A stretch of DNA of 17,886 nucleotides from Kosmotogaceae bacterium (lineage in GTDB: Bacteria > Thermotogota > Thermotogae > Petrotogales > Kosmotogaceae). This document shows, piece after piece, positions 1 to 7,924 of the stretch (the first letter of the stretch is position 1; every line of letters begins with the position of its first letter). The DNA is taken from positions 1 through 17,886 of the forward strand of contig DLVL01000092.1 in assembly GCA_003444085.1 (NCBI GenBank), in the 5' to 3' direction. The notes under the pieces were generated by a model. It made no database searches. It was not told the origin of the DNA and saw nothing but the letters and a program-made list of their open reading frames with translations. The position numbers and the translations under genes are program-made.

Positions 1-858
1 ACAGAAGAGCAGTATCAGCTCTTCATATACTACCTTCCAGATTTTCCGAAAGAGAACATAATTGTGGAGCCCGTGGGCAGAAATACAGCTCCTGCGATTG
101 CAGTCGGAAGTCTGAAATTCGATGACGACGACGTTATGGTGGTTCTACCGTCTGATCATGTGATAAAGAACATTGAAGAATTTCACAAGACACTTAGAAC
201 AGCGATAAATGAAGCACGAAAGGAAGATGTTCTGATCACCATTGGAATCACTCCCTCCTATCCGCACACAGGTTACGGATACCTGGAAAGAGGAGAGAAG
301 TGGAGTCAGAAATCCAACAGCTACAAGGTCAGGAGATTTCACGAAAAACCGGACTTTGAGCAGGCTCAGGCATACTTCAAGACTGGTGGATACTACTGGA
401 ATTCCGGGATGTTCGTGTGGAGGAAGAAGGTCTTTGAACAGGCTCTTGCAGTGAACCTGACATCTGTCTACAAGTGCATACTACAGATCGAAGAAGATCC
501 CGAATCCCTCAAGACTGTGTATGAGAAGATGCCAAGCGTATCGATCGATTACGGGGTCATGGAAAAGGCAGATAACGTTGTGGTGATTCCGGCAAGTTTC
601 TACTGGAATGATATAGGAAGCTGGGATTCGGTCTATGACCTTGAAGATAAAGACAAGCACGGGAATGTGGTGAAAGGAAAGTTTATACTGAATCAGGTCA
701 GAAATTCCTTGCTGATTAACGTAACGGACCGTGTATTGGGCCTATCAATGCTCGAAAATGTCATTGTTATATCTTCGGACAACGGTACGCTGATTTGTGC
801 CCGTGGAGAATCTCAAACTACGAAAGAAATCGTCAGAGACTTGGGGTTGATGGGATGA
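1..858 (+). CDS. manC: Mannose-1-phosphate guanylyltransferase, 3' part (5' end outside window)
   Basis: The reading frame is open from base 1 to the TGA at 856-858, giving 285 residues, so the start lies upstream of the window. The enzyme makes GDP-mannose from mannose-1-phosphate and GTP in the cytoplasm, for glycan, polysaccharide or compatible-solute synthesis. Family motifs seen: EPVGRNTAPAI (about 22-32 of the visible part), LPSDHVI, FHEKPD, YYWNSGMFVW and SIDYGVMEK followed by FYWNDIGSW. The N-terminal nucleotide-binding signature (GGxGTRLWPLS type) would lie in the missing 55-60 residues. Length fits the single-domain type of about 340-350 residues; there is no fused C-terminal phosphomannose isomerase domain. 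The stop overlaps the next gene's start by four bases (ATGA), suggesting translational coupling. A GTG at 64 is internal and not the start. Confidence 0.93.
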   Translation, partial: TEEQYQLFIYYLPDFPKENIIVEPVGRNTAPAIAVGSLKFDDDDVMVVLPSDHVIKNIEEFHKTLRTAINEARKEDVLITIGITPSYPHTGYGYLERGEKWSQKSNSYKVRRFHEKPDFEQAQAYFKTGGYYWNSGMFVWRKKVFEQALAVNLTSVYKCILQIEEDPESLKTVYEKMPSVSIDYGVMEKADNVVVIPASFYWNDIGSWDSVYDLEDKDKHGNVVKGKFILNQVRNSLLINVTDRVLGLSMLENVIVISSDNGTLICARGESQTTKEIVRDLGLMG

Positions 859-2243
859 ACAAGAGTGTCGATCAAATGATTGCGGGAATGAAAGATGAAA
901 TCATCGATGCAGTAAGAGGGGCTTTGAAGAGCAGGTCTGTTGAGTCTGAACCTGTTGAAGGAGGTCCTTTCGGCAAAGGAGTGAAAGAGGCACTTGAGTA
1001 CGTCGTCGAATTGGGCTGCAAACTCGGTTTTGAAACTAAGAACGTGGAAGGATATGCCGGACATATTCAATTCGGCGAGAGTGGTGATATATTTGCAATC
1101 CTTGGGCATGTTGACGTTGTTCCCGAAGGGAGCGGCTGGTCTGTCCCTCCTTTCGAAGGACATATGAAAGACGGGAGAATCTATGGAAGAGGCGCAATTG
1201 ACAACAAAGGACCGGTTATTGCTGCCCTTTACGCTATGAAAGCTGTCAGAGATGCCGGTATCGTGCCCAAAAAGAGAGTAAGGCTGATTGTCGGGACCAA
1301 CGAAGAATCGGGGTGGAAGGGAATATCCCGTTACCTTCAGGTTGAAGAAATGCCCGAATCTGGTGTAACACCAGATGCTTGCTTTCCAATGATCTTCGCT
1401 GAGAAAGGCATTGTGAATTACGTGATTTCTACCCCGATAACAGGGTCAGATCTTGATGAGAGTTCGATCATCTGGGTGAAAGGCGGAGATGCAGCGAATA
1501 TGGTTCCTGCAGACGCAGAAGTAGAGCTTGCTTTTTCACAGGAAGAGGTTAAGGAAATGGTGAGCAGTTTCTCTGCTGCGAATGAGACGACGCTTAGTGT
1601 AGATAACGGTAACTCTGGAACGAAAGTGCTATTTAAGGGGAAATCTGCTCATGGCTCCAAACCTGAAAAGGGAGTCAACGCCATATCCGCCATGGTCGAT
1701 TTCTTGTGCGAGATCCCTTCGGTGAAAGGGAAATGCAGAGTCTACCTCGAAGCGATAAGAGAGAAACTCGGATACGAGAATGAAGGAGTATCCCTTGGGG
1801 TATCAGGAACCGACCGGTTGTCCGGGAAGCTAACGGTGAATCTGGGGAAGATCTCGCTGGAACCAGGCAGTGCCAGTGTTGAGATCAATATCCGCTACCC
1901 AGTGATGTTCAATGAGTCCATGATCTTCACCCAGCTAGAGGAGTCGTTCAGGGGATTTGAGGTGACAAGAAGGAACCACAAGGAACCCCTGTTTGTGTCT
2001 CCAGATAGTGAACTCGTGAAGCTATTGCAGGAAGTCTATCAGGAGATGACGGGTCAGCAGGGTGATCCTATCGCTATCGGAGGAGGGACTTACGCCAGAG
2101 CGATCAAGAATGCCGTGGCATTTGGACCACTTCTGCCAGGGAGGCCAGAAGTCGAACATCAGCCTGACGAGTACATAGCAATTGAAGATCTCATGTTGCT
2201 TGCCAGGATTTATGCTCAGTTGATATTCAGGGTTGTCTCCTGA
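855..2243 (+). CDS. pepV: M20 family metallopeptidase, PepV-like dipeptidase
   Basis: A 462-residue cytoplasmic zinc-dependent peptidase, most like PepV (Xaa-His/general dipeptidase), which cleaves dipeptides and trims N-terminal residues. Motifs seen: LGHVDVVPEG (metal ligand H85 and D87), GRGAIDNKG (bridging D116), GTNEESG (catalytic E150 and metal ligand E151), a D174 metal ligand in VTPDACFP, GKSAHGSKPEKG in the dimerisation lid, and GGGTYAR plus EVEHQPDE with H435 near the C terminus. All expected metal ligands are present. The start is ATG 855, overlapping the TGA of the upstream gene, with a G-rich SD-like stretch just before it. The open frame extends back to 795 inside the neighbour, but that extension lacks conservation. 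Substrate range cannot be read from sequence. Confidence 0.93.
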   Translation: MNKSVDQMIAGMKDEIIDAVRGALKSRSVESEPVEGGPFGKGVKEALEYVVELGCKLGFETKNVEGYAGHIQFGESGDIFAILGHVDVVPEGSGWSVPPFEGHMKDGRIYGRGAIDNKGPVIAALYAMKAVRDAGIVPKKRVRLIVGTNEESGWKGISRYLQVEEMPESGVTPDACFPMIFAEKGIVNYVISTPITGSDLDESSIIWVKGGDAANMVPADAEVELAFSQEEVKEMVSSFSAANETTLSVDNGNSGTKVLFKGKSAHGSKPEKGVNAISAMVDFLCEIPSVKGKCRVYLEAIREKLGYENEGVSLGVSGTDRLSGKLTVNLGKISLEPGSASVEINIRYPVMFNESMIFTQLEESFRGFEVTRRNHKEPLFVSPDSELVKLLQEVYQEMTGQQGDPIAIGGGTYARAIKNAVAFGPLLPGRPEVEHQPDEYIAIEDLMLLARIYAQLIFRVVS

Positions 2244-3578
2244 TCAGTCGACGATATTCTTCAGCCACTTTTTTGATCTCATGCGCTGACGTCCCAGGAG
2301 ACCTTTAATTACTTCCTCAGGGAGCATTGCGATATAGACCAGCAGGACCGGCCAGTTGAGTACAAGACCGGTCGTTGCCACAAGTGGAACGCCAATACAC
2401 CACAAACACAGGAGTTCAAGTAGCATTGCCGCCCTGGTATCGCCACCGCTTCTCAGTATTCCCACTATGGTTATCGCATTGAAAAGCTTCAGTGGCAGGG
2501 CTATCCCCAGCACCAGCATCACATTCACCGCTGTGTTTCTGATTACCACATCTACATTGTAAAGATTTACAAGAACCCTCGACATAACGATTATCAACAT
2601 TCCAGCAAGAATTGATATGAAGAAAGACAGTCTCAGGATCCTGCGGGCGCTTTCTTCTGCTTGTGTGAAAGCATTGTTTCCCAGCTCTGTGCCTACCATT
2701 ACCACGGTAGAAGATGCCAGTCCTCCAAAGAAGACGAATCCCAGTGATTCCATGGTACTGACGATATTCCTGGTCGCCAGGGCATCAGTTCCCATTCGTG
2801 CAAGCACGACAGCGTACATCGTTATGCCAATGCTCCAGAACGTCTCATTAGCAATAACGGGTAGTGCGTATTTCATTATTCGCTTGAAGAAAGTCAGATC
2901 GAACCCGACAATACTGCCCAGAGAAAGGCGCACGGGAGTTTTCTTTCGAGCAATAACGAAAATGTAGAGTGCCATTTCGAAAGCCCTGGAGAGAAGCGTC
3001 GCAATAGCTGCACCCAGGACACCCAGCTCGGGAAACGGTCCGAGTCCGAATACCAGGGCAACTGTCCCGACAGTATTTACAGTCAAAGCACCGGCACTCA
3101 TCAGCATCGGAATCTTAGCTTTTTCAACCGTTCTCAGTGCCATGGCGATGACGAAAGAGAAGGACGACATGAAAGCCGTCGGTGCGATTACCCTGGCATA
3201 AACTGTTCCGACCTCAATAACCCGGTGATCTGTAGTGAACACTGAAAGAACCCTACCAGGGAAGAAGAAGAGCAATACAAAAAACAGCGTCCCTATGGCC
3301 AGTGTGATCTTTACAATGTGCCCCAGAGTCTTCTCGATATTAACGAGATCTCTTTTCCCCCAGTATTGCGAGACAAAGATAGAAGCACCACCAGCAGCGC
3401 CAAAGGTCGTGATCATCAGTATGAACATGAGTTGAGTAATCAGCCCGACGGCAGCTATCGGTACAGCACCAAGCTGACCGATCACAAGGTTATCGACCAG
3501 ATTCAAGCTCATCACGATAATGTTCTGAAGGGTAATCGGTACTGCAATTGCTGCAACTCTCTTATAGAAAGAGCTCAA
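2244..3578 (-). CDS. MATE family multidrug/cation antiporter
   Basis: A 444-residue inner-membrane protein with about 12 hydrophobic helices in two pseudo-symmetric halves, matching the MATE family (NorM/DinF type), which exports drugs or metabolites in exchange for Na+ or H+. The N-terminal segment with AVPITLQNIIV, the LVDNLVIGQLG motif and SIFVSQYWGKRD are typical. The end is basic (RQRMRSKKWLKN), fitting a cytoplasmic C terminus. The start is TTG at 3576-3578, preceded on the minus strand by GAGG eight bases upstream; no ATG or GTG lies between it and the upstream part of the frame. The stop begins immediately after the stop of the convergent peptidase gene, with no spacer. It is transcribed away from the MgtC-like gene. 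Substrate unknown. Confidence 0.93.
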   Translation of the reverse strand: MSSFYKRVAAIAVPITLQNIIVMSLNLVDNLVIGQLGAVPIAAVGLITQLMFILMITTFGAAGGASIFVSQYWGKRDLVNIEKTLGHIVKITLAIGTLFFVLLFFFPGRVLSVFTTDHRVIEVGTVYARVIAPTAFMSSFSFVIAMALRTVEKAKIPMLMSAGALTVNTVGTVALVFGLGPFPELGVLGAAIATLLSRAFEMALYIFVIARKKTPVRLSLGSIVGFDLTFFKRIMKYALPVIANETFWSIGITMYAVVLARMGTDALATRNIVSTMESLGFVFFGGLASSTVVMVGTELGNNAFTQAEESARRILRLSFFISILAGMLIIVMSRVLVNLYNVDVVIRNTAVNVMLVLGIALPLKLFNAITIVGILRSGGDTRAAMLLELLCLWCIGVPLVATTGLVLNWPVLLVYIAMLPEEVIKGLLGRQRMRSKKWLKNIVD

Positions 3579-3596
3579 GAAAGTCCTCGTGATTAT

Positions 3597-3610
3597 CTCT
3601 CGGCAGAGAG
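3597..3610. other. Short inverted repeat in MATE leader
   Basis: CTCTC (3597-3601) and GAGAG (3606-3610) flank a four-base GGCA. On the minus strand this would be a small hairpin in the 5' leader of the MATE mRNA, about 15-20 bases before its GAGG. It is only 5 bp and could be chance; no regulator is implied. Confidence 0.25.
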
Positions 3611-3629
3611 AATGTTTGGAAATGACATA

Positions 3630-3635
3630 TATAAT
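3630..3635 (+). promoter_or_regulatory. Candidate -10 element for the MgtC-like gene
   Basis: An exact TATAAT hexamer lies in the 81-base divergent gap between the MATE and MgtC-like genes, 10 bases before GGAGG (3645-3649) and 25 bases before the preferred TTG start. No good TTGACA-like -35 is visible at 16-18 bases upstream, so the call rests on the -10 and its position alone. Confidence 0.45.
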
Positions 3636-3659
3636 GTAACATGTGGAGGGGTGAGCGAA

Positions 3660-4307
3660 TTGCTACCGTACATCGAGAGAATCATACAGTTAGCTGCAGC
3701 ACTAGCTGCAGGATCGCTTATTGGTGTTACCAGAGAACGTATTCAGAAGCCAGCGGGGTTGAGAACCCACTCGCTCATTTGCATTGGTGCTGCCTTTATT
3801 ACACAGCTTTCCATTCATGCTTTTTCTGGTCCTGACGGCGGAGATCCCGGACGAGTTGCAGCACAAATTGTTTCAGGAATAGGCTTCTTGGGTGCAGGGA
3901 CAATTCTGAAGAAGGGTTTTTCAGTTAAGGGACTGACAACAGCGGCAACACTCTGGGTTACTGCTGCAGTCGGTATGGGCTTCGGTTCGTCTGAGTACTT
4001 CCTTGCAGGATCATTGACAGCCTTTGTCCTGCTAATAGTCCTTTTCCTGAAGAGAATAGACTTCTTGCAGGCCAAATCCAGGGAGAAGCAGCTGATTATC
4101 GAAGCCAGAAACGATCTCGAAATCCTTTCGAACATTTCTCAACAATTGAAGGACAAGAAAATTGCCGTGCAATCGATCGAGATCGAGACGGATCTCGATG
4201 AAGCAACTATCTATGTTGATTTTCCGGTCAGTCAGCTGAAGAACGTTCAGTCGATTCTTGCTGATTTCTTGAAACTCCCGGGCATACACTCCGTTGACAT
4301 TGTGTAG
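3660..4307 (+). CDS. mgtC: MgtC/SapB family membrane protein
   Basis: A 215-residue protein. An N-terminal part with four to five membrane helices (about 1-135) is followed by a soluble C-terminal domain (about 145-215) that resembles the ACT-like domain of long MgtC/SapB proteins. Family motifs: GSLIGVTRER (18-27), KPAGLRTHSL (30-39), VSGIGFLGAGTI and KGLTTAATLWVTAAVGM. MgtC proteins in pathogens act in Mg2+ limitation and inhibit the F-type ATP synthase; the role in free-living anaerobes is not established. The frame is open far upstream into the MATE gene, but that part is not conserved. The start is taken as TTG 3660 because GGAGG at 3645-3649 then sits 10 bases away; GTG 3651 is the alternative but would touch the SD. 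It converges on a small membrane gene five bases away. Confidence 0.9.
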   Translation: MLPYIERIIQLAAALAAGSLIGVTRERIQKPAGLRTHSLICIGAAFITQLSIHAFSGPDGGDPGRVAAQIVSGIGFLGAGTILKKGFSVKGLTTAATLWVTAAVGMGFGSSEYFLAGSLTAFVLLIVLFLKRIDFLQAKSREKQLIIEARNDLEILSNISQQLKDKKIAVQSIEIETDLDEATIYVDFPVSQLKNVQSILADFLKLPGIHSVDIV

Positions 4308-4312
4308 ATGTA

Positions 4313-4519
4313 TCAGTTGTCCCTAACGAGTTTTGTCAAAAAGACAATGAGTGCAATCAGCCCAAGAAGGGGCAGAAATACTATGGCCAGCCCAAGAAAG
4401 ACGAAGAATATCACAAAGAGCAATCCAATCCCGGCGAAGACCCGGCCGATCATCGGGAATGCTCTCAGTGCTACCAGGAGCAGGAAAATCGCACCAAGCA
4501 CAGCCAGAAACTCCAACAT
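4313..4519 (-). CDS. Small two-helix membrane protein, unknown
   Basis: A 68-residue, very hydrophobic protein with two predicted helices (about 3-20 and 27-65, the second long enough for two passes) and a charged end, LTKLVRDN. No family recognised. The ATG at 4517-4519 is preceded on the minus strand by GAGGTGAG (4524-4531), an excellent ribosome site with GAGG eight bases from the ATG; this supports a real gene despite its size. The frame continues upstream, but the extra 20 residues are polar and lie behind the SD. It converges with the MgtC-like gene and is divergent from the hybrid kinase gene, sharing the intergenic palindrome. Confidence 0.7.
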   Translation of the reverse strand: MLEFLAVLGAIFLLLVALRAFPMIGRVFAGIGLLFVIFFVFLGLAIVFLPLLGLIALIVFLTKLVRDN

Positions 4520-4556
4520 TGCCCTCACCTCAGATAGCTTACGTCTTCTCGACAAG

Positions 4557-4605
4557 TCTAGCATATATCGAAATACCATATGTGAGGTATCGTCGGGATG
4601 CTAGA
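4557..4605. promoter_or_regulatory. Interrupted palindrome in divergent intergenic region
   Basis: A nested inverted repeat lies between the small membrane gene and the hybrid kinase gene. Outer arms TCTAGCAT (4557-4564) and ATGCTAGA (4598-4605) are perfect; inner arms CGA (4569-4571)/TCG (4593-4595) and ATACC (4573-4577)/GGTAT (4586-4590) share the same centre, with an eight-base loop ATATGTGA. It could be a dimeric-regulator operator serving both genes, or a hairpin in a leader RNA. The pairing is visible directly; the function is inferred. No convincing -35/-10 pair was found beside it. Confidence 0.55.
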
Positions 4606-4635
4606 ATTGTTGATACGAACTGAGAGGTGATCTGG

Positions 4636-7467
4636 TTGGCAAAGCTGAGCAGGAAGATCACCATCCAGTACCTGGCTTTCGTACTGTGTGTTGTGGTTGC
4701 CCTGGTGATAGCTGTCTGGTTGACATTGCTGAGGGCTTCTTCACAAGAATACGCGTTGCATCTCGGTACTAAGAAAACGGAGGCCGTACGATGGTTTGCA
4801 GAGATCCGACGTGAATTAGGGGTTGCCACGGAAGCTTACTTTGAGAGCGGCGAACGCCCTGTTTACCCCCATGTGTTTGTAAGCATTCATGATGGTGTCA
4901 TCACAGCAGTCAAGGATGAGTTCATGCTTGATTCTGCTACGGCCAACTTCATGCTTGAGAGAGGCGACGGGTTCTTCATTATAGACAGAAATCTTGTGTA
5001 TCAAAGGATCATTCATCACGAGGATTCAATAGTAATTGCTGGCAGGATTGTTGATAAGGAAGAGATAGAAATCCTGAGCGGTTTGCTTGGACGTGATGCT
5101 CTGGTATTCCTCAAGTACGAGGATTTCTTTGTTATCCCTCAGGAATTCCTAGAAACAAACATCTACGTTCGATCAATTATTGAACAGGCAGAAGAAGAAG
5201 CACTTCCTTTTTCAGTGAGCGATGCCCGAGGATTTTTATCCCCCTTCATGTCGAGCAGAATTTACCTGGTGGACAGAGTAACCCTGGGAAACGCTGATCT
5301 ATACGTTCTTCAGTCACAGGGTCTTCTCGTGCTCTTGCAGAACAGGTTTATTCCATTCGTAATCGTTATCATAGGAGGAGTATTCCTCTTTTCATTCTTA
5401 CTGTCGACCTCTCTTAACTCGTATATCTCCAGGGCGTTAAATTCGATACTCAGCGGATTTGAGTCAATCAAGAACGGCTCATTCAAGAGAGTTCGTCTGA
5501 AATCAACCGACGAACTCGGAGAGATCTCCAACGAACTCAACAATACCATGGGATTCATCGAACAGACTCTCGCAAAGCTGAGCAAGTCAAATGAAGCCAT
5601 GAAGAAGCTTTCTCTCGAAGCCCGGCAGGCAAACATGATGAAAACGGAGTTTCTGGCAAACATGTCGCATGAAATGAGAACGCCGATGAACGCTATCCTG
5701 GGCTTCACAGAGCTACTAATGGAAGAAGAAAAAGATGAAAAAAAGAAGAAGCAGATGGAGTTGATATACAAAAGCGGGGAACATCTTCTTGGCCTGATAA
5801 ATGATGCTCTTGATTTTTCCAAGATCGAGTCAGGACACATGGAGATTCTAGAAAGAACGTACAGGGTGAAAGACGTTGTCGATGAAATCGTTCAGATTCA
5901 CGGCCCAATGGCTCGAAAAAAAGGAGTGCATCTAACTTATGGTCTTGCTGAAGATGTGCCCCTCTACCTTTTGGGAGATGATTTCAGGATAAGACAAATT
6001 CTCACGAACCTGGTATCAAATAGCCTGAAGTTCACTCTGAGAGGTTATGTAAGTATTCTTGTTCAGAAGAAAGGAGACAGTGTCCACTATATAGTTCAGG
6101 ACACTGGGACAGGAATGGAGGAAGCAGATATTGAACGAGCCTTTGAACCTTTCGTTCAACTTGATTCGAAAACGACTCGTTCTCAATCCGGAACAGGGCT
6201 TGGTCTGGCCATAACGAAAAGGCTCACTGAAATGATGAAAGGGGAACTCGACTTTCAAAGTATCAGAGGCGAAGGTACAAGGGTAATTGTAAAACTCCCT
6301 TTGAAAACGCCAAACGAGGAAGAGGTCAGAAAGTACAGACTTTCCCGCAGGCGCAAACTATTCTCCGTGCTTATTGCTACCAAGGACAGTGTATTCAAAA
6401 GGGTGATAAGGGAGGCGCTCGTCAGGAGGAAGATTCTTTACGGTGTTGCAGGATCGCCCGAAGAAGCTTTTGAGATAATTCGGGCTGGCTATTACACCGT
6501 TGCAGTCATTGACAACGCGTTCTTTAACAAGAAGACTGCTTACGCTCTGGACAGCGGGAATACCAAAGCAATCGTTAAAGAAGGTATTGACTCATCTATT
6601 ATATCCAATCAGAAAAGTGTCATAGGATTTCTTCCGACCGAATTTGATGAAAAAGATCTCTGTGCACTGCTCGAGAGAGTTCCTGTAAGAGGAACTTCGC
6701 TGATCAGGGACAAAGAGAAGTACAGGATACTCGTTGCTGAAGATAACGAGTCAAATCAGACGCTGATAAAGAGAATACTGGAAAAAGAAGGTTTCGTCAC
6801 AGAAATCGTCTCGAATGGCGAAGAGGTACTCAGGGCCACTGAAAAGGGGCAGTACGAGTTGATACTTATGGACATGCAGATGCCGGTAATGGATGGTTAT
6901 CGCGCAACGGAACTGCTAAGGCAAAGAGGTGACGATACGCCCATTATTGCTCTTACTGCGTACACGCTGCATGGCGACGAACTGAAGACTTTGGAAGCGG
7001 GTTGTAATGGATACTTGGGAAAACCTGTTAAACGAGATGAGCTTCTGCGTGTGATTGAGCTCTATCTCGGATACCAGAAGGAACAGTCGGGTATTCCTGA
7101 GCGAAGTGAAGAGCATGTAGCCACTGATGAAGTCGTTGAACAGTACAATAGCGTGAAGAGCAGGATAAAGGATTTTGCCGAGTCGATGGGACTTGAAGAA
7201 GAGGAAGCCACGGAAATGTTCAATGAGTACGGCAGTTTTCTCAGAGACGTGGCGAAGAACCTGAAGAGGAATCTCAAAGAAGGTAACTTCGAGAAGATTG
7301 CTGTGGAAGGGCACGGTCTCAAGGGATCTGGAACGATGTACAGTTTCGAAGAAATATCACAACTTGGTTCCGAAATCGAAAAAGCAGCTCAAGCGGAAAT
7401 GGTTGAAGAACTGCAAAGACTCCTTTCGGAACTATCGCGGACTATCGATGACTTGTGGAAGCACTGA
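4636..7467 (+). CDS. Hybrid sensor histidine kinase with two receivers and HPt
   Basis: A 943-residue membrane sensor for multi-step phosphorelay. Order: membrane helix (about 10-32), extracytoplasmic sensor region of about 200 residues (possibly CHASE4-like, tentative), second helix (about 238-260), HAMP linker (about 262-315), HisKA with the H box FLANMSHEMRTP (His345), HATPase_c with N box NLVSNSLKF, G1 box QDTGTGM and G2 box GTGLGLAI, then a first receiver (about 573-685) that looks degenerate. A second receiver (about 696-812) is intact, with AEDNES and LMDMQMPVMDG (Asp746) and the GKP lysine. The C terminus holds an HPt domain with GHGLKGSG (His893). The start is TTG 4636, with AGAGGTGATC (4623-4632) at good spacing; GTG 4627 lies inside that SD. 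Its stop abuts the stop of the convergent RsbW-like gene. With its own HPt it can hand phosphate to a separate receiver, plausibly the phosphatase encoded nearby. Confidence 0.93.
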   Translation: MAKLSRKITIQYLAFVLCVVVALVIAVWLTLLRASSQEYALHLGTKKTEAVRWFAEIRRELGVATEAYFESGERPVYPHVFVSIHDGVITAVKDEFMLDSATANFMLERGDGFFIIDRNLVYQRIIHHEDSIVIAGRIVDKEEIEILSGLLGRDALVFLKYEDFFVIPQEFLETNIYVRSIIEQAEEEALPFSVSDARGFLSPFMSSRIYLVDRVTLGNADLYVLQSQGLLVLLQNRFIPFVIVIIGGVFLFSFLLSTSLNSYISRALNSILSGFESIKNGSFKRVRLKSTDELGEISNELNNTMGFIEQTLAKLSKSNEAMKKLSLEARQANMMKTEFLANMSHEMRTPMNAILGFTELLMEEEKDEKKKKQMELIYKSGEHLLGLINDALDFSKIESGHMEILERTYRVKDVVDEIVQIHGPMARKKGVHLTYGLAEDVPLYLLGDDFRIRQILTNLVSNSLKFTLRGYVSILVQKKGDSVHYIVQDTGTGMEEADIERAFEPFVQLDSKTTRSQSGTGLGLAITKRLTEMMKGELDFQSIRGEGTRVIVKLPLKTPNEEEVRKYRLSRRRKLFSVLIATKDSVFKRVIREALVRRKILYGVAGSPEEAFEIIRAGYYTVAVIDNAFFNKKTAYALDSGNTKAIVKEGIDSSIISNQKSVIGFLPTEFDEKDLCALLERVPVRGTSLIRDKEKYRILVAEDNESNQTLIKRILEKEGFVTEIVSNGEEVLRATEKGQYELILMDMQMPVMDGYRATELLRQRGDDTPIIALTAYTLHGDELKTLEAGCNGYLGKPVKRDELLRVIELYLGYQKEQSGIPERSEEHVATDEVVEQYNSVKSRIKDFAESMGLEEEEATEMFNEYGSFLRDVAKNLKRNLKEGNFEKIAVEGHGLKGSGTMYSFEEISQLGSEIEKAAQAEMVEELQRLLSELSRTIDDLWKH

Positions 7468-7875
7468 CTAGAGCAGTATTGTGAGGATGTTTTTATTACC
7501 TTTCCTTTCGTAGGATATGTCTCTGGCCATTTTCCTTATCATGAGAATCCCCATTCCACCCTTCTGAAGATCTGTGACACTTGATAGGTCAGGACTTTCA
7601 GCATCAAGAGGATTGAAGTACCTGGCCAGGTCTTCGATTATGAGACTCACCGCACCATCTGATACACGAATTCGGATGGTTATCTCCTTGGAACGGTCAT
7701 GTTTGTAGCCATGTTTTATCACGTTTGAGCATGCTTCGGTTATGCATACAGCCAGCTTGAATGCGACGTCGTGGCCGCAAATACTGGCGATTTCATCTGA
7801 GGCATCTTTGGATAACCGGTCAACATCTTCAAATGACGCAGGTATCGTAAAATTTCTTGACAGTTTCTTGTCCAT
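7468..7875 (-). CDS. RsbW/SpoIIAB-like anti-sigma serine kinase (HATPase_c_2)
   Basis: A 135-residue single-domain GHKL ATPase of the partner-switching type. In known systems such a kinase phosphorylates a STAS partner on serine and, when free, sequesters a sigma factor or other target. N box: ITEACSNVIKHGY with E47 and N51. The G1 region reads EDLARYF, so the usual DxGxG glycines are not conserved. G2: KGGMGILMIRKM (105-116). The ATG at 7873-7875 has GGAGG eight to twelve bases upstream on the minus strand. It is the last gene of the leftward operon, 52 bases after the STAS gene, with a terminator-like structure in the gap. The target is unknown; no sigma factor gene is in the window. Kinase activity is inferred from family only. 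Confidence 0.87.
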   Translation of the reverse strand: MDKKLSRNFTIPASFEDVDRLSKDASDEIASICGHDVAFKLAVCITEACSNVIKHGYKHDRSKEITIRIRVSDGAVSLIIEDLARYFNPLDAESPDLSSVTDLQKGGMGILMIRKMARDISYERKGNKNILTILL

Positions 7876-7893
7876 CGAAGACCTCCGAAGCTC

Positions 7894-7924
7894 CTTCAGA
7901 CAGCCAAAAAAAGCCGGTCTGGAG
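7894..7924. other. Stem-loop between STAS and RsbW-like genes
   Basis: Arms 7894-7901 (CTTCAGAC) and 7917-7924 (GTCTGGAG) pair over 8 bp. On the minus-strand transcript seven positions pair with one C/A mismatch, enclosing a 15-base loop that contains seven U. It shares 7917-7921 with the terminator-like stem next to it, so the two folds exclude each other. It sits eight bases before the SD of the RsbW-like gene. Function unknown. Confidence 0.35.

Noticed and set aside
813..1163. 116-codon open frame antisense to the peptidase start
   Set aside because: It covers conserved M20 catalytic motifs on the plus strand and has no protein-like features of its own.
2240..2262. Palindromic CTGATCAG and GTCGAC at the peptidase/MATE junction
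   Set aside because: Short restriction-site-like palindromes inside coding sequence with no T run; not a terminator.
3318..3659. N-terminal extension of the MgtC-like frame
   Set aside because: The first 114 codons overlap the MATE gene on the other strand and read as non-hydrophobic, unrelated sequence; family similarity begins only after the SD at 3645.
4598..4625. Possible promoter (TAGAAT at 4603-4608) for the hybrid kinase
   Set aside because: No acceptable -35 at 16-18 bases, and the hexamer overlaps the palindrome arm; too weak to call.
5310..5840. 176-codon open frame antisense to the hybrid kinase
   Set aside because: It lies fully inside the HisKA/HAMP coding region on the other strand, is rich in Ser/Phe runs expected from reversed Lys/Glu codons, and has no SD or family motif.
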